From an uncultured Hyphomicrobium sp. (GTDB taxonomy: Bacteria > Pseudomonadota > Alphaproteobacteria > Rhizobiales > Hyphomicrobiaceae), in contig CAKTFJ010000006.1 of NCBI GenBank assembly GCA_934555825.1, positions 62,001 to 126,000 on the forward strand: a stretch of DNA of 64,000 nt. Direction: 5' to 3'. The notes under the pieces were generated by a model. That model saw only the letters and a program-made list of their open reading frames with translations, had not been told where the DNA came from and made no database searches. Numbering within the stretch: the first letter of the stretch is position 1; each line of letters starts with the position of its first letter. A program made the position numbers and the translations under genes. Shown here in pieces: positions 26,726 through 36,578 of this stretch.

Positions 26726-28732
26726 TTAGGCAGCGCGGGCTTCCGTATCAACCAGACGCACGATGTCCGCCATGATGTCGTTCAACTGGAAATCCTTCGG
26801 CGTATAGACGGCCGCAACGCCGAAGCCCTTGAGCTTCACCTCGTCCTCGGGCGGGATGATGCCGCCGACGACCACGGGGATGTCCGAGAGGCCTTCCTTG
26901 CGCATCCGGTCCATGAGCTCCGAGACGAGCGGAACGTGCGATCCCGAAAGGATCGAAAGCCCAACGACGTGGACGCTTTCGTCCACGGCGGCGCGGACGA
27001 TCTGCGTCGGCGTCAGCCGGATGCCCTCGTAGACGACTTCCATGCCGACGTCGCGGGCGCGGACAGCAATCTGCTCGGCGCCGTTCGAATGGCCATCGAG
27101 GCCGGGCTTGCCGACCAGGAACTTGATGCGCCGGCCGAGACGCTCCGAGGCGGCATCCACGGCCGCGCGCACGTCGTCGAGTTCTCCGCTCGCGCGTTCA
27201 GGTGCAGCCTGCGCGACGCCCGTAGGCGCGCGATATTCGCCGAACACGCGCCGCAGCGTCGTGCCCCATTCGCCCGTCGTAACGCCCGCCTTGGCGCACG
27301 CGATTGAGTATTCCATGACGTTGCGGCCTTCCTTGGCCGCAGCTTCGAGGTCGGCGAGCGTCTTCTCCACGAGTTTCGCATCGCGCTGGGCGCGCCACGC
27401 CTTGAGCCGCTCGACTTGCTCGGCTTCGACCGCCGGATCGACCACCATGATCGCGCCTTCGCCTGCCGTCAGCGGCGAGGGCTCCGTTTCCGTCCATTTG
27501 TTGACGCCGACGACGATCTGTTCGCCGGTTTCAATATGGCGCACGCGCTGCGAGTTGCTCTCGACGAGACGACGCTTCATGTAGTCGATAGCGGCGATGG
27601 CGCCACCCATACGCTCGATGGTGGCGAGTTCGGCCTTGGCCTGCTCCTTGAGCTCTTCGACCTTGCGCGTGATCTCGGCCGAGCCATCGAAGATGTCGCC
27701 ATACTCGAGCAGATCCGTCTCATACGCTACGATCTGCTGCATCCGGAGCGACCACTGCTGGTCCCAAGGACGCGGCAGACCGAGCGCCTCGTTCCAGGCG
27801 GGAAGCTGCACGGCACGCGCGCGTGCCTTTTTCGAAAGCGTCACCGCCATCATTTCGAGCAGGATGCGGTAGACGTTGTTCTCGGGCTGCGGTTCGGTGA
27901 GGCCGAGGCTGTTCACCTGCACGCCATAGCGGAACATGCGATGCTTGGGATCCGTCACGCCGTAGCGGTTGACGGTGATATCTTCCCACAGCTCGTTGAA
28001 CGCGCGCATCTTGCAGATTTCGGTGATGAAGCGCATCCCCGCGTTGACGAAGAACGAGACGCGGCCCACGACGCGGCCGAAGTCCTCGTCCGGCACTTCG
28101 CCGGAAGCCTTCACTTGGTCGAGCACGGCAAGTGCCGTCGCCAGCGCATAGGAAAGCTCCTGCACCGGCGTCGCGCCCGCTTCCTGCAGGTGATAGGAGC
28201 ACACGTTCGTCGGGTTCCACTTGGGAACCTCCTTGTACGAAAAGACGATCGTGTCCTGGATGAGCTTGAGCGAGGGCTCGGGCGGGAAGACGTAAGTCCC
28301 GCGCGACAGATACTCTTTGATGATGTCGTTCTGAATCGTGCCGGTCAGCTTGGTGCGCGCGGCGCCCGTCTTGTCGGCCACCGCGATGTAGAGCGAGAGC
28401 AGCCATGCTGCCGTCGCGTTGATCGTCATCGAGGTATTCATCTGATCGAGCGGGATGCCGTCGAGCAGATTCATCATGTCGCCGAGATGTGAGACCGGCA
28501 CGCCAACCTTGCCGACCTCGCCACGGGCAAGCTCATGGTCGGAATCGTAGCCCGTCTGCGTCGGCAGGTCGAAGGCGATAGAAAGGCCCGTCTGGCCTTT
28601 GGCCAGGTTCTTCCGATAAAGCGCGTTCGATTTCGCAGCCGTCGAATGACCGGCATACGTGCGAAACAGCCAAGGCTTGTCCCGCTCAGGGCTTTTGCCT
28701 GCTGTGGTGCTGTTCGCCTTCTTGTCCGACAT
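26726..28732 (-). CDS. ecm: Ethylmalonyl-CoA mutase (MeaA-type, B12-dependent)
   Basis: Converts ethylmalonyl-CoA to methylsuccinyl-CoA in the ethylmalonyl-CoA pathway. The 668 residues match MeaA: catalytic TIM-barrel domain (1-500) with LSIAFDLPTQTGYDSDHELARGEVGKVGV, then a C-terminal cobalamin domain with KPGLDGHSNGAEQ (the DxHxxG motif), GLSILSGSH and GGIIPPED. Methylmalonyl-CoA mutase is the closest alternative, but the length and single-chain form favour Ecm, as do crotonyl-CoA carboxylase/reductase and methylsuccinyl-CoA dehydrogenase within 7 kb. GAGGG precedes the ATG. Confidence 0.94.
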   Translation of the reverse strand: MSDKKANSTTAGKSPERDKPWLFRTYAGHSTAAKSNALYRKNLAKGQTGLSIAFDLPTQTGYDSDHELARGEVGKVGVPVSHLGDMMNLLDGIPLDQMNTSMTINATAAWLLSLYIAVADKTGAARTKLTGTIQNDIIKEYLSRGTYVFPPEPSLKLIQDTIVFSYKEVPKWNPTNVCSYHLQEAGATPVQELSYALATALAVLDQVKASGEVPDEDFGRVVGRVSFFVNAGMRFITEICKMRAFNELWEDITVNRYGVTDPKHRMFRYGVQVNSLGLTEPQPENNVYRILLEMMAVTLSKKARARAVQLPAWNEALGLPRPWDQQWSLRMQQIVAYETDLLEYGDIFDGSAEITRKVEELKEQAKAELATIERMGGAIAAIDYMKRRLVESNSQRVRHIETGEQIVVGVNKWTETEPSPLTAGEGAIMVVDPAVEAEQVERLKAWRAQRDAKLVEKTLADLEAAAKEGRNVMEYSIACAKAGVTTGEWGTTLRRVFGEYRAPTGVAQAAPERASGELDDVRAAVDAASERLGRRIKFLVGKPGLDGHSNGAEQIAVRARDVGMEVVYEGIRLTPTQIVRAAVDESVHVVGLSILSGSHVPLVSELMDRMRKEGLSDIPVVVGGIIPPEDEVKLKGFGVAAVYTPKDFQLNDIMADIVRLVDTEARAA

Positions 28733-28841
28733 GCCGTGCGACCCTCGCCTTATTCACGGAATTCCCATAGCCTACCGGCCGCCGGGTGCAAGGCAAAAGT
28801 CTAATTCGTCACGGGCGGTGAAGGCTTAAGCGGCCAGCTGC

Positions 28842-29201
28842 TCAGACGCGGGCGCGGGCAACCGAGTTGGTAACCGCCTGCCGGGTACGGCTTGCCGCAT
28901 CCGCGAGCCGCACGAGGCACATCATGAGGAAAAGAGCCGCGATCATGCCGGCTGTCGACACGACAATCGTGTGGACGGCCTCGTCGCTGGCGACGACGAT
29001 GCCAAGCTGGCGCGCGGCGTAAAGGCCCGTGAGCCCACCCCAGAAAACGGCCGGTGCGAAAACGAACGCGAGGCTCTTCACCGGCAGCATGGCCCGCATC
29101 AGCACGAACGCGACCGCAGTCAGCGTGCCGATCAGCCAATAGCTCATGCTATCGGCCATGGCGATGCCGCGGACAACGTCGAGAATAGGCTCCAGAGACA
29201 T
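28842..29201 (-). CDS. Small polytopic membrane protein
   Basis: A 119-residue protein with about three hydrophobic segments (20-38, 42-65, 78-100) and a short basic tail. GAGG lies about ten bases before the ATG. It is divergently placed from ccr and upstream of ecm on the same strand. No family recognised; membership in the pathway cluster is positional only. Confidence 0.65.
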   Translation of the reverse strand: MSLEPILDVVRGIAMADSMSYWLIGTLTAVAFVLMRAMLPVKSLAFVFAPAVFWGGLTGLYAARQLGIVVASDEAVHTIVVSTAGMIAALFLMMCLVRLADAASRTRQAVTNSVARARV

Positions 29202-29493
29202 CGCGTTCGACCTCGTGCTGGCTCTACAAGTCCCTGAGGGGAAGACGTTTCTAACACCCGATCGTTAACTCTTGATGAGGGCTGGAAGCGGCGAAAAACG
29301 GGGGATAGCGGGGTTCTGCCCCCTGCGCCCCCTGCGGCGCAAGCGACCCTTTGCTTGCGATCCCGCGACAAGCTCTTTATTGCGGTGCCAAAAAGTGCTT
29401 GAAACGGGGCGAAAGGTACGGGAGCCGGGCCCGCGGGGGCAGCAATCGGCCAAGCCTTCCGATCCATCTTCTGCGTCAGGGAGAGACGAGAGC

Positions 29494-30825
29494 ATGTCGA
29501 GCCAGAGCGCCGCTTCCAAGAGCAGCACCGCCAGTGATCTGGGTGCGCCCGCGGTTGTCGAAGCCAAGAAAGACCTCTACGAGATCGGCGAAATCCCGCC
29601 GCTCGGCCATGTGCCGAAGAATATGTATGCCTGGGCGATCCGGGCAGACCGCCAGGGCGAGCCCGATCAGGCCATGCAGGTCGAAGTGGTGCCGACCTGG
29701 GAGCTCGACAGCCACGACGTGCTCGTTCTCGTGATGGCTGCAGGCGTGAACTACAACGGCGTCTGGGCATCGCTCGGAAAGCCGATCTCGATGTTCGACG
29801 TCCACAAAAATCCTTACCACATCGCGGGTTCCGACGCGTCCGGCATCGTCTGGGCCGTCGGCTCCAAGGTGAAGCGCTGGAAGGTCGGCGACGAAGTCGT
29901 CATCCACTGTAACCAGGACGACGGCGACGACGAGGAGTGCAACGGCGGCGACCCGATGTTCTCGACGAGCCAGCGCATCTGGGGCTACGAGACGCCGGAC
30001 GGCAGCTTTGCGCAGTTCTGCCGCGTGCAGGATCGCCAGCTTCTGGAACGTCCGAAGCACCTCACGTGGGAAGAAGCGGCGTGCTACACGCTGACGCTTG
30101 CCACCGCTTACCGCATGCTGTTCGGCCATCGTCCGCATGTGCTGCGCCCTGGCCACAACGTGCTCGTGTGGGGCGCTGCCGGCGGCTTGGGCGCCTTCGC
30201 TGTGCAACTTTGCGCAACGTCGGGCGCGAACGCCATCGGTATCGTGTCCGAGGACGACAAGCGTGACTTCGTCATGCAGCTCGGCGCCAAGGGCGTCATC
30301 AACCGCAAGGACTTCAAGTGCTGGGGACAACTGCCGAAGGTCGGAAGCCCCGAGTATAACGACTGGCTGAAAGAGATGCGCCGCTTCGGCAAGGCGATCT
30401 GGGACATCACCGGCAAGGGCGTAAACGTCGACTGCGTTTTCGAGCATCCGGGTGAGTCCACGATCCCTGTCTCCGTGCAGGTGGTGAAGCGCGGCGGCAT
30501 GGTCGTCATCTGTGCCGGTACCACGGGCTACAATCTGACCATGGACGCGCGTTATCTGTGGATGCACCAGAAGCGCGTGCAGGGTTCGCACTTCGCCAAC
30601 CTCGCGCAGGCCTCACAGGCCAACAAGCTGGTGGTCGAGCGCCGCATCGATCCGTGCATGTCGGAAGTGTTCTCTTGGGCGCAGATCCCCAAGGCTCACA
30701 TGCGCATGTTCAGGAACGAGCACAAGCCGGGCAACATGGCGGTTCTCGTATCCGCGCCCACGACGGGCCTGCGTACGTTCGAGGACGTTCTCGAAGCGAG
30801 CCAGACGCGCTTCGGCGCCGACTGA
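29494..30825 (+). CDS. ccr: Crotonyl-CoA carboxylase/reductase
   Basis: The signature enzyme of the ethylmalonyl-CoA pathway: reductive carboxylation of crotonyl-CoA to ethylmalonyl-CoA with NADPH and CO2. The 443-residue medium-chain dehydrogenase/reductase has the Ccr N-terminus (LYEIGEIPPLGHVPKNMYAWAIR), the substrate/CO2 segment GVNYNGVWASLGKP, the NADPH fold WGAAGGLGAFAVQL and HQKRVQGSHFAN. The start follows GGGAGAGACGAGAGC; longer in-frame readings are not protein-like. It has its own terminator, so it is probably monocistronic. Confidence 0.97.
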   Translation: MSSQSAASKSSTASDLGAPAVVEAKKDLYEIGEIPPLGHVPKNMYAWAIRADRQGEPDQAMQVEVVPTWELDSHDVLVLVMAAGVNYNGVWASLGKPISMFDVHKNPYHIAGSDASGIVWAVGSKVKRWKVGDEVVIHCNQDDGDDEECNGGDPMFSTSQRIWGYETPDGSFAQFCRVQDRQLLERPKHLTWEEAACYTLTLATAYRMLFGHRPHVLRPGHNVLVWGAAGGLGAFAVQLCATSGANAIGIVSEDDKRDFVMQLGAKGVINRKDFKCWGQLPKVGSPEYNDWLKEMRRFGKAIWDITGKGVNVDCVFEHPGESTIPVSVQVVKRGGMVVICAGTTGYNLTMDARYLWMHQKRVQGSHFANLAQASQANKLVVERRIDPCMSEVFSWAQIPKAHMRMFRNEHKPGNMAVLVSAPTTGLRTFEDVLEASQTRFGAD

Positions 30826-30848
30826 GCGCACAAAGCCCACTGAATATG

Positions 30849-30879
30849 AAAAGCGCGGCAGAGATGCCGCGCTTTTTTG
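30849..30879 (+). terminator. Intrinsic terminator after ccr
   Basis: An AAGCGCGGCA/TGCCGCGCTT stem with a GAGA loop and six T residues, directly after ccr. Confidence 0.92.
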
Positions 30880-30931
30880 TTTCGGTACGCGAGACATGCC
30901 GTTTCAACTCATCTACACCGATCCCGTCGAC

Positions 30932-31810
30932 TTACGACACGTCGCCGTCGTGCGTTGGAAGAATGAACTCGGGATGCCTGCCGTTCGCGAGTTTCTTGAA
31001 TTCCATGATGCCCCGGTTCAGCTCCGCCCCCAGGATGATGATGACAGCCGTCACCTGGAAGAAGATCATCGCGATCATGAGCTGCGAAAGACCGGCGTAA
31101 AAGCGCGCATAATTACTGATTGAGAGATAATACGAATAGAGACCGGCAATGGTGAGCCACACCACCACCGAGAACACGACTCCCGGAAGCACGTCCGACA
31201 AGGTGCGCTTGCCGGCTGCGAGCCAGAGGTGAAACGCGAGAAGCTGCGCGCCGATCACCACCGCGCCGAGCGTGTAGCGCGCCGTGGGCCCGAGCCAAGT
31301 CGAATCGAGCAGTGTCTTGAGCCATGAGGGCTCGATCATTTGCTGGGCGAATGCAGGCCCCACGACCACGGCCCAGGTCAACACCAGCATGGATCCCGCG
31401 CTGACGAGCACGAGCAGCATGCTGAGCCCGAGACAGGCCGGATACGAGCGCGTCTCGACAACGCGATAAGCGCCGTTGAGCGCGGCCCGAAGCGTTTCCA
31501 CAGCGCTCGTAGCAAAGAAAAGCGCGAGAAAGCCGCCGAACGTCAGCAGGTCGATGCGCGTGCGGCCCATGATGGCCTCCACCTGCGGCACCAGTGCCTC
31601 GGCTACGTCCTGCGGCAGATTCTGAAACAGCTGATGAATGGCCTCGGCCGCAAGCTCACGCCCGCCGAACAAGCCCGCAAGCCCGCCGAGAAAGATACAG
31701 AACGGAAACAGAGAGACCACGAACGCGAAGGCCACTGCGCCGGCCATGGCGAAGCCAGAGTGCTCGTAGAGCCGGTAAATGGCCGAGAGTACGGTGCGAA
31801 AACGCTTCAT
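30932..31810 (-). CDS. YihY/BrkB-family inner-membrane protein
   Basis: A 292-residue polytopic protein with about six helices. The start (YRLYEHSGFAMAGAVAFAFVVSLFPFCIFL) and LFFATSAVETLRAALNGAYRV are typical of the YihY/BrkB family. No enzymatic function is established for the family, although transport or envelope roles have been proposed. The ribosome-binding site is weak. It sits between the convergent ccr and the divergent mcd genes; co-function with them is not implied. Confidence 0.9.
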   Translation of the reverse strand: MKRFRTVLSAIYRLYEHSGFAMAGAVAFAFVVSLFPFCIFLGGLAGLFGGRELAAEAIHQLFQNLPQDVAEALVPQVEAIMGRTRIDLLTFGGFLALFFATSAVETLRAALNGAYRVVETRSYPACLGLSMLLVLVSAGSMLVLTWAVVVGPAFAQQMIEPSWLKTLLDSTWLGPTARYTLGAVVIGAQLLAFHLWLAAGKRTLSDVLPGVVFSVVVWLTIAGLYSYYLSISNYARFYAGLSQLMIAMIFFQVTAVIIILGAELNRGIMEFKKLANGRHPEFILPTHDGDVS

Positions 31811-32091
31811 TGGCAGGTGGTTTGGTGGTCGCGTGTGCAGGTGATGGACATGCGCACCCTAGCCATCGTGGGCCGCGAGGTCCATTGCGTCGGCTCAATT
31901 GTACGCGCGGAATCGACTCTGGTTCCCGCATTAGGGATATCCGGCCGGTGCGATGCTGTGGCGCGCATATCCGACTATGGCTTGACGGAGAGGCTCGGAA
32001 ATTTGCAGATGACGTCCGGAAACGGCCGAAACGAAGAGGCCGGCGCGCGGACAGATCGTCGCGGCGCGCATCGAGCGGAGGAACCGAACCC

Positions 32092-33768
32092 ATGTCGACT
32101 GCTGAGCTCAAACCCGAAGGTGGCCTCGTTGCGGCAGGCCCTGCGCAGTTGATCGCGCGGACCGCTGAAGCCGCAGCCGCGGCCGACCGGGTGCTCGCCC
32201 TCGCGAAAGAGGGCGTCCGGGCCAGAGTCGCTGACGCTGGCGGTGTCGATGCCGCTCAGCACGCAGCCCACGGCCTGGCCTGGTTCGCTACCACCGTCGA
32301 AGCGCTCCGTCAGATGAACCTGTGGGCCGCGCGTCTCAACGAAGAAGGCGTGTTTGGCGAGATCGAGCAGCTTCTCCTGCTGGCGGCTTTCGCCGAATAC
32401 GGCGCGCAGATCGCGGGCGGCATTCCCATGAGCCAGCTCGAAATTATCCGCCCCGATGCGCTGGGCATCCCGCGCGAGGCGATCCGCAAATACGAGGACG
32501 AAATCGCCGACATCGTGGCCGAGGGTAGCTCCGAAGCGCTCAAGGCGCGTCTCGCAGAGCTGATCGAGCACGCGCAGGGTGCGACCACGTTCGGAAACTC
32601 CGGCCTCGATGAGACGATGGCTGCCATCCACGAGCAGATGCGCGACTTCTCGGAAGCCGAGGTCGTACCCCACGCGCACGAGTGGCATCTCGCCAACGCT
32701 TACATTCCGATCGAGATCGTCAACAAGGTCGCCGAGCTCGGCGTCTTCGGTCTCACGCTGCCGGAGGAGTACGGCGGCCTCGGCCTCGGCAAGCTCGCCA
32801 TGTGCGTCGTCTCGGAAGAGCTGTCGCGCGGATACATCGGTGTCGGCTCGCTCGGCACGCGCGCAGAGATCGCGGGCGAACTGATTCACAACAACGGCAC
32901 GCCTGAGCAGAAGGAGAAGTATCTCCCCAAGATCGCCACCGGCGAATGGCTGCCGACAGCCGTTTTCACAGAGCCGAACACGGGCTCCGACCTTGCATCG
33001 CTCAAGACGCGCGCCGTGAAGGACGGCGACTCTTACAAGATCACCGGCCAGAAGACCTGGATCACGCATCCCGTGCGTGCCGACATCATGACCGTGCTGA
33101 CGCGCACCAACCCTGACGAGAAAGGCTACAAGGGCCTTTCGATGTTCATCGCCGAGAAGCCGCGCGGTTCCGACGAGGATCCGTTCCCTGCAACGGGCAT
33201 GACGGGCGGCGAGATCGAGGTGCTCGGCTATCGCGGCATGAAGGAATATGACATCTCCTTCGACGGCTTCGAGGTGCCGGCCGAAAACCTGCTCGGCGGC
33301 GTCGAAGGGCAGGGCTTCAAGCAGCTCATGAACACCTTCGAAGGTGCACGCATTCAGACGGCCGCCCGTGCGGTCGGCGTTGCACAGTGTGCCATGGACC
33401 TTGCCCTTAAGTACGCGCTTGAGCGCAACCAGTTCGGCAAGCCGATCTACAAATTCCCGCGCGTTGCGAACAAGGTCGTGATGATGGCTGTCGAGACCAT
33501 GATCGCGCGCCAGCTCTCCTACTTTGCTGCGCGCGAGAAGGACGAGGGCCACCGTTGCGACCTCGAAGCCGGCATGGCGAAGCTGCTGGGCGCGCGCGTC
33601 GCGTGGGCCAACGCAGATAACGCGCTCCAGATCCACGGCGGCAACGGCTTCGCGCTTGAATACCCGGTGAGCCGCGTGCTGTGCGACGCGCGCATCCTCA
33701 ACATCTTCGAGGGCGCGGCCGAGATCCAGGCGCAGGTCATCGCGCGGCGACTGCTCGAAGACAAGTAG
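32092..33768 (+). CDS. mcd: Methylsuccinyl-CoA dehydrogenase
   Basis: An FAD-dependent acyl-CoA dehydrogenase of 558 residues. The extra N-terminal domain of about 150 residues distinguishes Mcd from ordinary acyl-CoA dehydrogenases (about 380). Family motifs are LPEEYGGLGLG, AVFTEPNTGSDLASLKTRA, KITGQKTWITH, ALERNQFGKPI, QIHGGNGFALEYPVSRV and the C-terminal IFEGAAEIQAQVIARRLL. It oxidises methylsuccinyl-CoA to mesaconyl-CoA in the ethylmalonyl-CoA pathway, the step after Ecm. GGAGG lies ten bases before the ATG. Confidence 0.94.
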   Translation: MSTAELKPEGGLVAAGPAQLIARTAEAAAAADRVLALAKEGVRARVADAGGVDAAQHAAHGLAWFATTVEALRQMNLWAARLNEEGVFGEIEQLLLLAAFAEYGAQIAGGIPMSQLEIIRPDALGIPREAIRKYEDEIADIVAEGSSEALKARLAELIEHAQGATTFGNSGLDETMAAIHEQMRDFSEAEVVPHAHEWHLANAYIPIEIVNKVAELGVFGLTLPEEYGGLGLGKLAMCVVSEELSRGYIGVGSLGTRAEIAGELIHNNGTPEQKEKYLPKIATGEWLPTAVFTEPNTGSDLASLKTRAVKDGDSYKITGQKTWITHPVRADIMTVLTRTNPDEKGYKGLSMFIAEKPRGSDEDPFPATGMTGGEIEVLGYRGMKEYDISFDGFEVPAENLLGGVEGQGFKQLMNTFEGARIQTAARAVGVAQCAMDLALKYALERNQFGKPIYKFPRVANKVVMMAVETMIARQLSYFAAREKDEGHRCDLEAGMAKLLGARVAWANADNALQIHGGNGFALEYPVSRVLCDARILNIFEGAAEIQAQVIARRLLEDK

Positions 33769-33781
33769 AGCAGCCGCGGCG

Positions 33782-35134
33782 CTACATCACGAGGCGCGGC
33801 GTATTTGCCGAGCGGAGGATATTGACGAAGCCCTCTGCGATCTTGTCGCTGCTGTCGGCCTCGAAGTAGAGGTCGCCAGCGCACGATTTCAGCACACGCG
33901 CCACGTCATCGGCGCGTGTGCCTGGGTTGCCGAGCTGGCTCGGCTGGCCCAGCGTCGCCATATAGCCCCAGTCGTCCGGCATCGGGATGTATGGCGTGTG
34001 GAGAACACCCACGCGGATGCCACGGCTCTTCAGGGTCTCGCAGAACGCCATGTTGAATGGCGCGACGTCCGCTCGGTAGGCCGGCTGATCGACCCAGAAG
34101 CGCCCGGGATCCTGGACGCCATCGGTTGCCAGAATGACGAGCTTCATGGGGCTTGCTGCCGTTGCCCCGCTTCCGCCCTGTCCAATGACCGAAAGGACGG
34201 AACCGATACCCTCGTTGAATTTCGTGGCGCCCTCCGTCTTGCCCGACATTGCTGGCGCTGATGGCAGGTTCCAGCGAAGCTGAGACCGGCTCGCCGTCAT
34301 CGTTTGCTTGCGGTTGTAGTAGGTGTCGAAAGACCAGATCGACGCCTGAATCGATTTTGCGTCCGGATCGAGCACATCGAATTCGTCGATCATCTTCTTG
34401 ATGCCGGTATTGATCGCGTCGTAGCGCAGCGTGATGCCCATCGCCTTCGCGTAGAGATAGGAATTCGCATAACCTTTCACCGGCGCATTATCGTGGCAGG
34501 CGAAAGCGCAGCCGATCTGGCTTTTGAGAAGCGCCTGCTCGTGTTCATCCGCGCCGATGGCCATGGAGCCGGACGTATCGACCAGAAGCGTGATTTCCAT
34601 GAAGGGCAGGATCGCCGCCGAAGCGACGGCTTCGCCGTTGATGGTCACCTCGTTGAAGCCAAAAAGAGGCAGCAGATGCGGGCGATACGTCGCCGTATAG
34701 CTGACGGAGGACCGGATCTGCCCGTTATCGAACGTCACCGAAACGTTCGCTGCCCCATCTATGCCAGAAAGCCCGGCCATCTGCACAGCGAAGAAATTGG
34801 AGGCGCGGTCCTTCGCAGATGCGAGAGCCGTTTCCGCGTTTCCCCCGAGGGGTCCGCCGTCGAGAAGTGCCAGTCGCGCCGTTGACACGCCCGCGAGCGA
34901 AGCGGAATCTGTGATGGCGTCGATCTTGGCTTTCGTGCTGTAGGCGCCGCCGGCATCGATAGCCAGGCCGATGAAGAGCAGAAGGGTAAGCAACGACGCC
35001 GCGAATGGAACCGCAACACTTCCGTCCCGACTTTCGAGAAAGCGCACGCACAAAGCGGAGACAGGGACGCGGGAAAAATTCAGCGCGCGGACGAAGCGCG
35101 ATGTCCTGGAAGCGTTCAGCATGGTGGGGATCAT
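33782..35134 (-). CDS. TadG-like protein with von Willebrand factor A domain
   Basis: A 450-residue secreted or pilus-associated protein. The N-terminal segment (SVAVPFAASLLTLLLFIGLAIDAGGAYSTKAKIDAITDSASLAG) is the TadE/TadG-type prepilin-like helix. A VWA domain follows, with the metal-ion site DTSGS in LLVDTSGSMAI and later LATDGVQDPG. Two Cys in IGCAFACHD are typical of these proteins. No tad pilus genes lie near it, so it is an orphan. The ATG at 35134 is chosen over a TTG at 35167; neither has a clear ribosome-binding site. Confidence 0.85.
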   Translation of the reverse strand: MIPTMLNASRTSRFVRALNFSRVPVSALCVRFLESRDGSVAVPFAASLLTLLLFIGLAIDAGGAYSTKAKIDAITDSASLAGVSTARLALLDGGPLGGNAETALASAKDRASNFFAVQMAGLSGIDGAANVSVTFDNGQIRSSVSYTATYRPHLLPLFGFNEVTINGEAVASAAILPFMEITLLVDTSGSMAIGADEHEQALLKSQIGCAFACHDNAPVKGYANSYLYAKAMGITLRYDAINTGIKKMIDEFDVLDPDAKSIQASIWSFDTYYNRKQTMTASRSQLRWNLPSAPAMSGKTEGATKFNEGIGSVLSVIGQGGSGATAASPMKLVILATDGVQDPGRFWVDQPAYRADVAPFNMAFCETLKSRGIRVGVLHTPYIPMPDDWGYMATLGQPSQLGNPGTRADDVARVLKSCAGDLYFEADSSDKIAEGFVNILRSANTPRLVM

Positions 35135-35238
35135 TCGTGAACAGATAAACAGTAAACGTACAAACAATATGAAGCGTACGATGACCGTCTGAAGGTTATC
35201 TTAATTCGCTGCCGCTCAATCCTTATCCGGAACGCGAT

Positions 35239-35694
35239 ATGAAATCAGTCCACGCCTCAATTGCTGCCGTCTCAGTGCTTTGTCTCTCCTCTCTTCTCAC
35301 ATCCGCCCATGCGTATGAAGAGCTTCCACGCGCCGAGATCTTCGAGAAAGACGCCGGCCGCACGTGGCTCTCGCACTGCGAGTTCCAGCACGATCGCTAC
35401 ATCGTCTGTAAGCACGGCGCCAAGCCCGTGATCGACGCGATCTCCAACCCCGAGCATGCTGGCGCTCCGGGTGCGGCCCTGCAGGCGCACATACGCGAGA
35501 TCTTCGAAAAGAAGGGCTGCACGTTTGCGGCGCCCGACAATACCTTTCGCGTGAACGGGATTTTTCTCTCTTTCGATGCGGAGAAGGGCGCAGAGATCAA
35601 ATGTGAAGGAAAGCCCTCCACGCTCGTCTTCGCGCCTCAGGGCGCAATCTTCCTCGATACGCTCTACTTCTATTTTCAGGGACCACCCGAATAG
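35239..35694 (+). CDS. Small exported protein of unknown function
   Basis: A 151-residue protein with a signal peptide (about 1-25, SAHA-YE) and four Cys in the mature part (SHCEFQ, IVCKHG, KGCTFA, IKCEGK) that could form two disulfides in the periplasm. It is divergent from the TadG-like gene and precedes a short-chain dehydrogenase gene. Family not recognised. Confidence 0.7.
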   Translation: MKSVHASIAAVSVLCLSSLLTSAHAYEELPRAEIFEKDAGRTWLSHCEFQHDRYIVCKHGAKPVIDAISNPEHAGAPGAALQAHIREIFEKKGCTFAAPDNTFRVNGIFLSFDAEKGAEIKCEGKPSTLVFAPQGAIFLDTLYFYFQGPPE

Positions 35695-35736
35695 CGCCGC
35701 TTCCCTTTCCGCGGCGCCCCCGCTAAATGCGGGAGT

Positions 35737-36561
35737 ATGACCCGTTCCATTCTCATCACTGGCTGTTCGTCCGGTATCGGTCTCGCGTCCGCGCGCCTTA
35801 TGAAAGAGCGCGGGTGGCGTGTGCTTGCCACAGCGCGCAGCGCGGAAGATCTCGCGATGCTTGAGCGAGACGTGGGTGTGACGGCCCTGGCGCTCGATCT
35901 CGCGAATCCGGTTTCCATTGCCGAGGCAGCAAACGCGGCGTTGCATTTGACCGATGGCCGCCTCACGGCGCTGTTCAACAACGGCGCGTATGGTCAGGTG
36001 GGCGCGATCGAGGACCTCACGCCCGAGACCTTGCGACGGCAGATAGAGGTCAACCTGATCGGCACGCACGATCTCACGCGCCGCCTCATCCCTGCAATGC
36101 GTGCGCAAGGCGAAGGCCGCATCGTGCAATGCTCGTCGGTCCTCGGATTCGTATCGGTCCCCTATCGCGGCGCCTACTGCGCGTCGAAGTATGCACTCGA
36201 AGCGCTCAGCGACGCGTTGCGCTACGAGCTCGCGGGCAGCGGGATTCGCGTTTCCATCATCCAGCCAGGCCCCATCCGCACGCGCTTCGTCGCCACCGCG
36301 CTCGCGAACTTTCGCGCGACCGTGGACATCGAAGGATCGGCCCACCGCGAAACGTATCTGAGGCGCCTTGCGGCGATGGAGCAGGGCGGCAAATCTACGT
36401 TCAAGCTCGAACCCGAGGCGGTGGCCTGGAAGCTCGTGCATGCGGTCGAAAGCGCACGCCCTAAGCGCCGCTACAAGGTGACAGTGCCGACGTACATAGC
36501 CGCTGCCGGCAAGCGCGCTCTTCCTCCGCCGCTCGCCGATTGGCTCATGCAGCGGATTTGA
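35737..36561 (+). CDS. Short-chain dehydrogenase/reductase
   Basis: A 274-residue Rossmann-fold oxidoreductase of the classical SDR type. It has the nucleotide-binding TGCSSGIG (8-15), NNGAYGQ (the NNAG equivalent), catalytic Ser in VQCSSVLGF and YCASK (Tyr and Lys). The C-terminal part resembles oxidoreductases acting on lipid or retinol-like substrates, but the substrate cannot be assigned. GCGGGAGT precedes the ATG. Confidence 0.92.
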   Translation: MTRSILITGCSSGIGLASARLMKERGWRVLATARSAEDLAMLERDVGVTALALDLANPVSIAEAANAALHLTDGRLTALFNNGAYGQVGAIEDLTPETLRRQIEVNLIGTHDLTRRLIPAMRAQGEGRIVQCSSVLGFVSVPYRGAYCASKYALEALSDALRYELAGSGIRVSIIQPGPIRTRFVATALANFRATVDIEGSAHRETYLRRLAAMEQGGKSTFKLEPEAVAWKLVHAVESARPKRRYKVTVPTYIAAAGKRALPPPLADWLMQRI

Positions 36562-36578
36562 GAGGACCCTGCGCGCGC

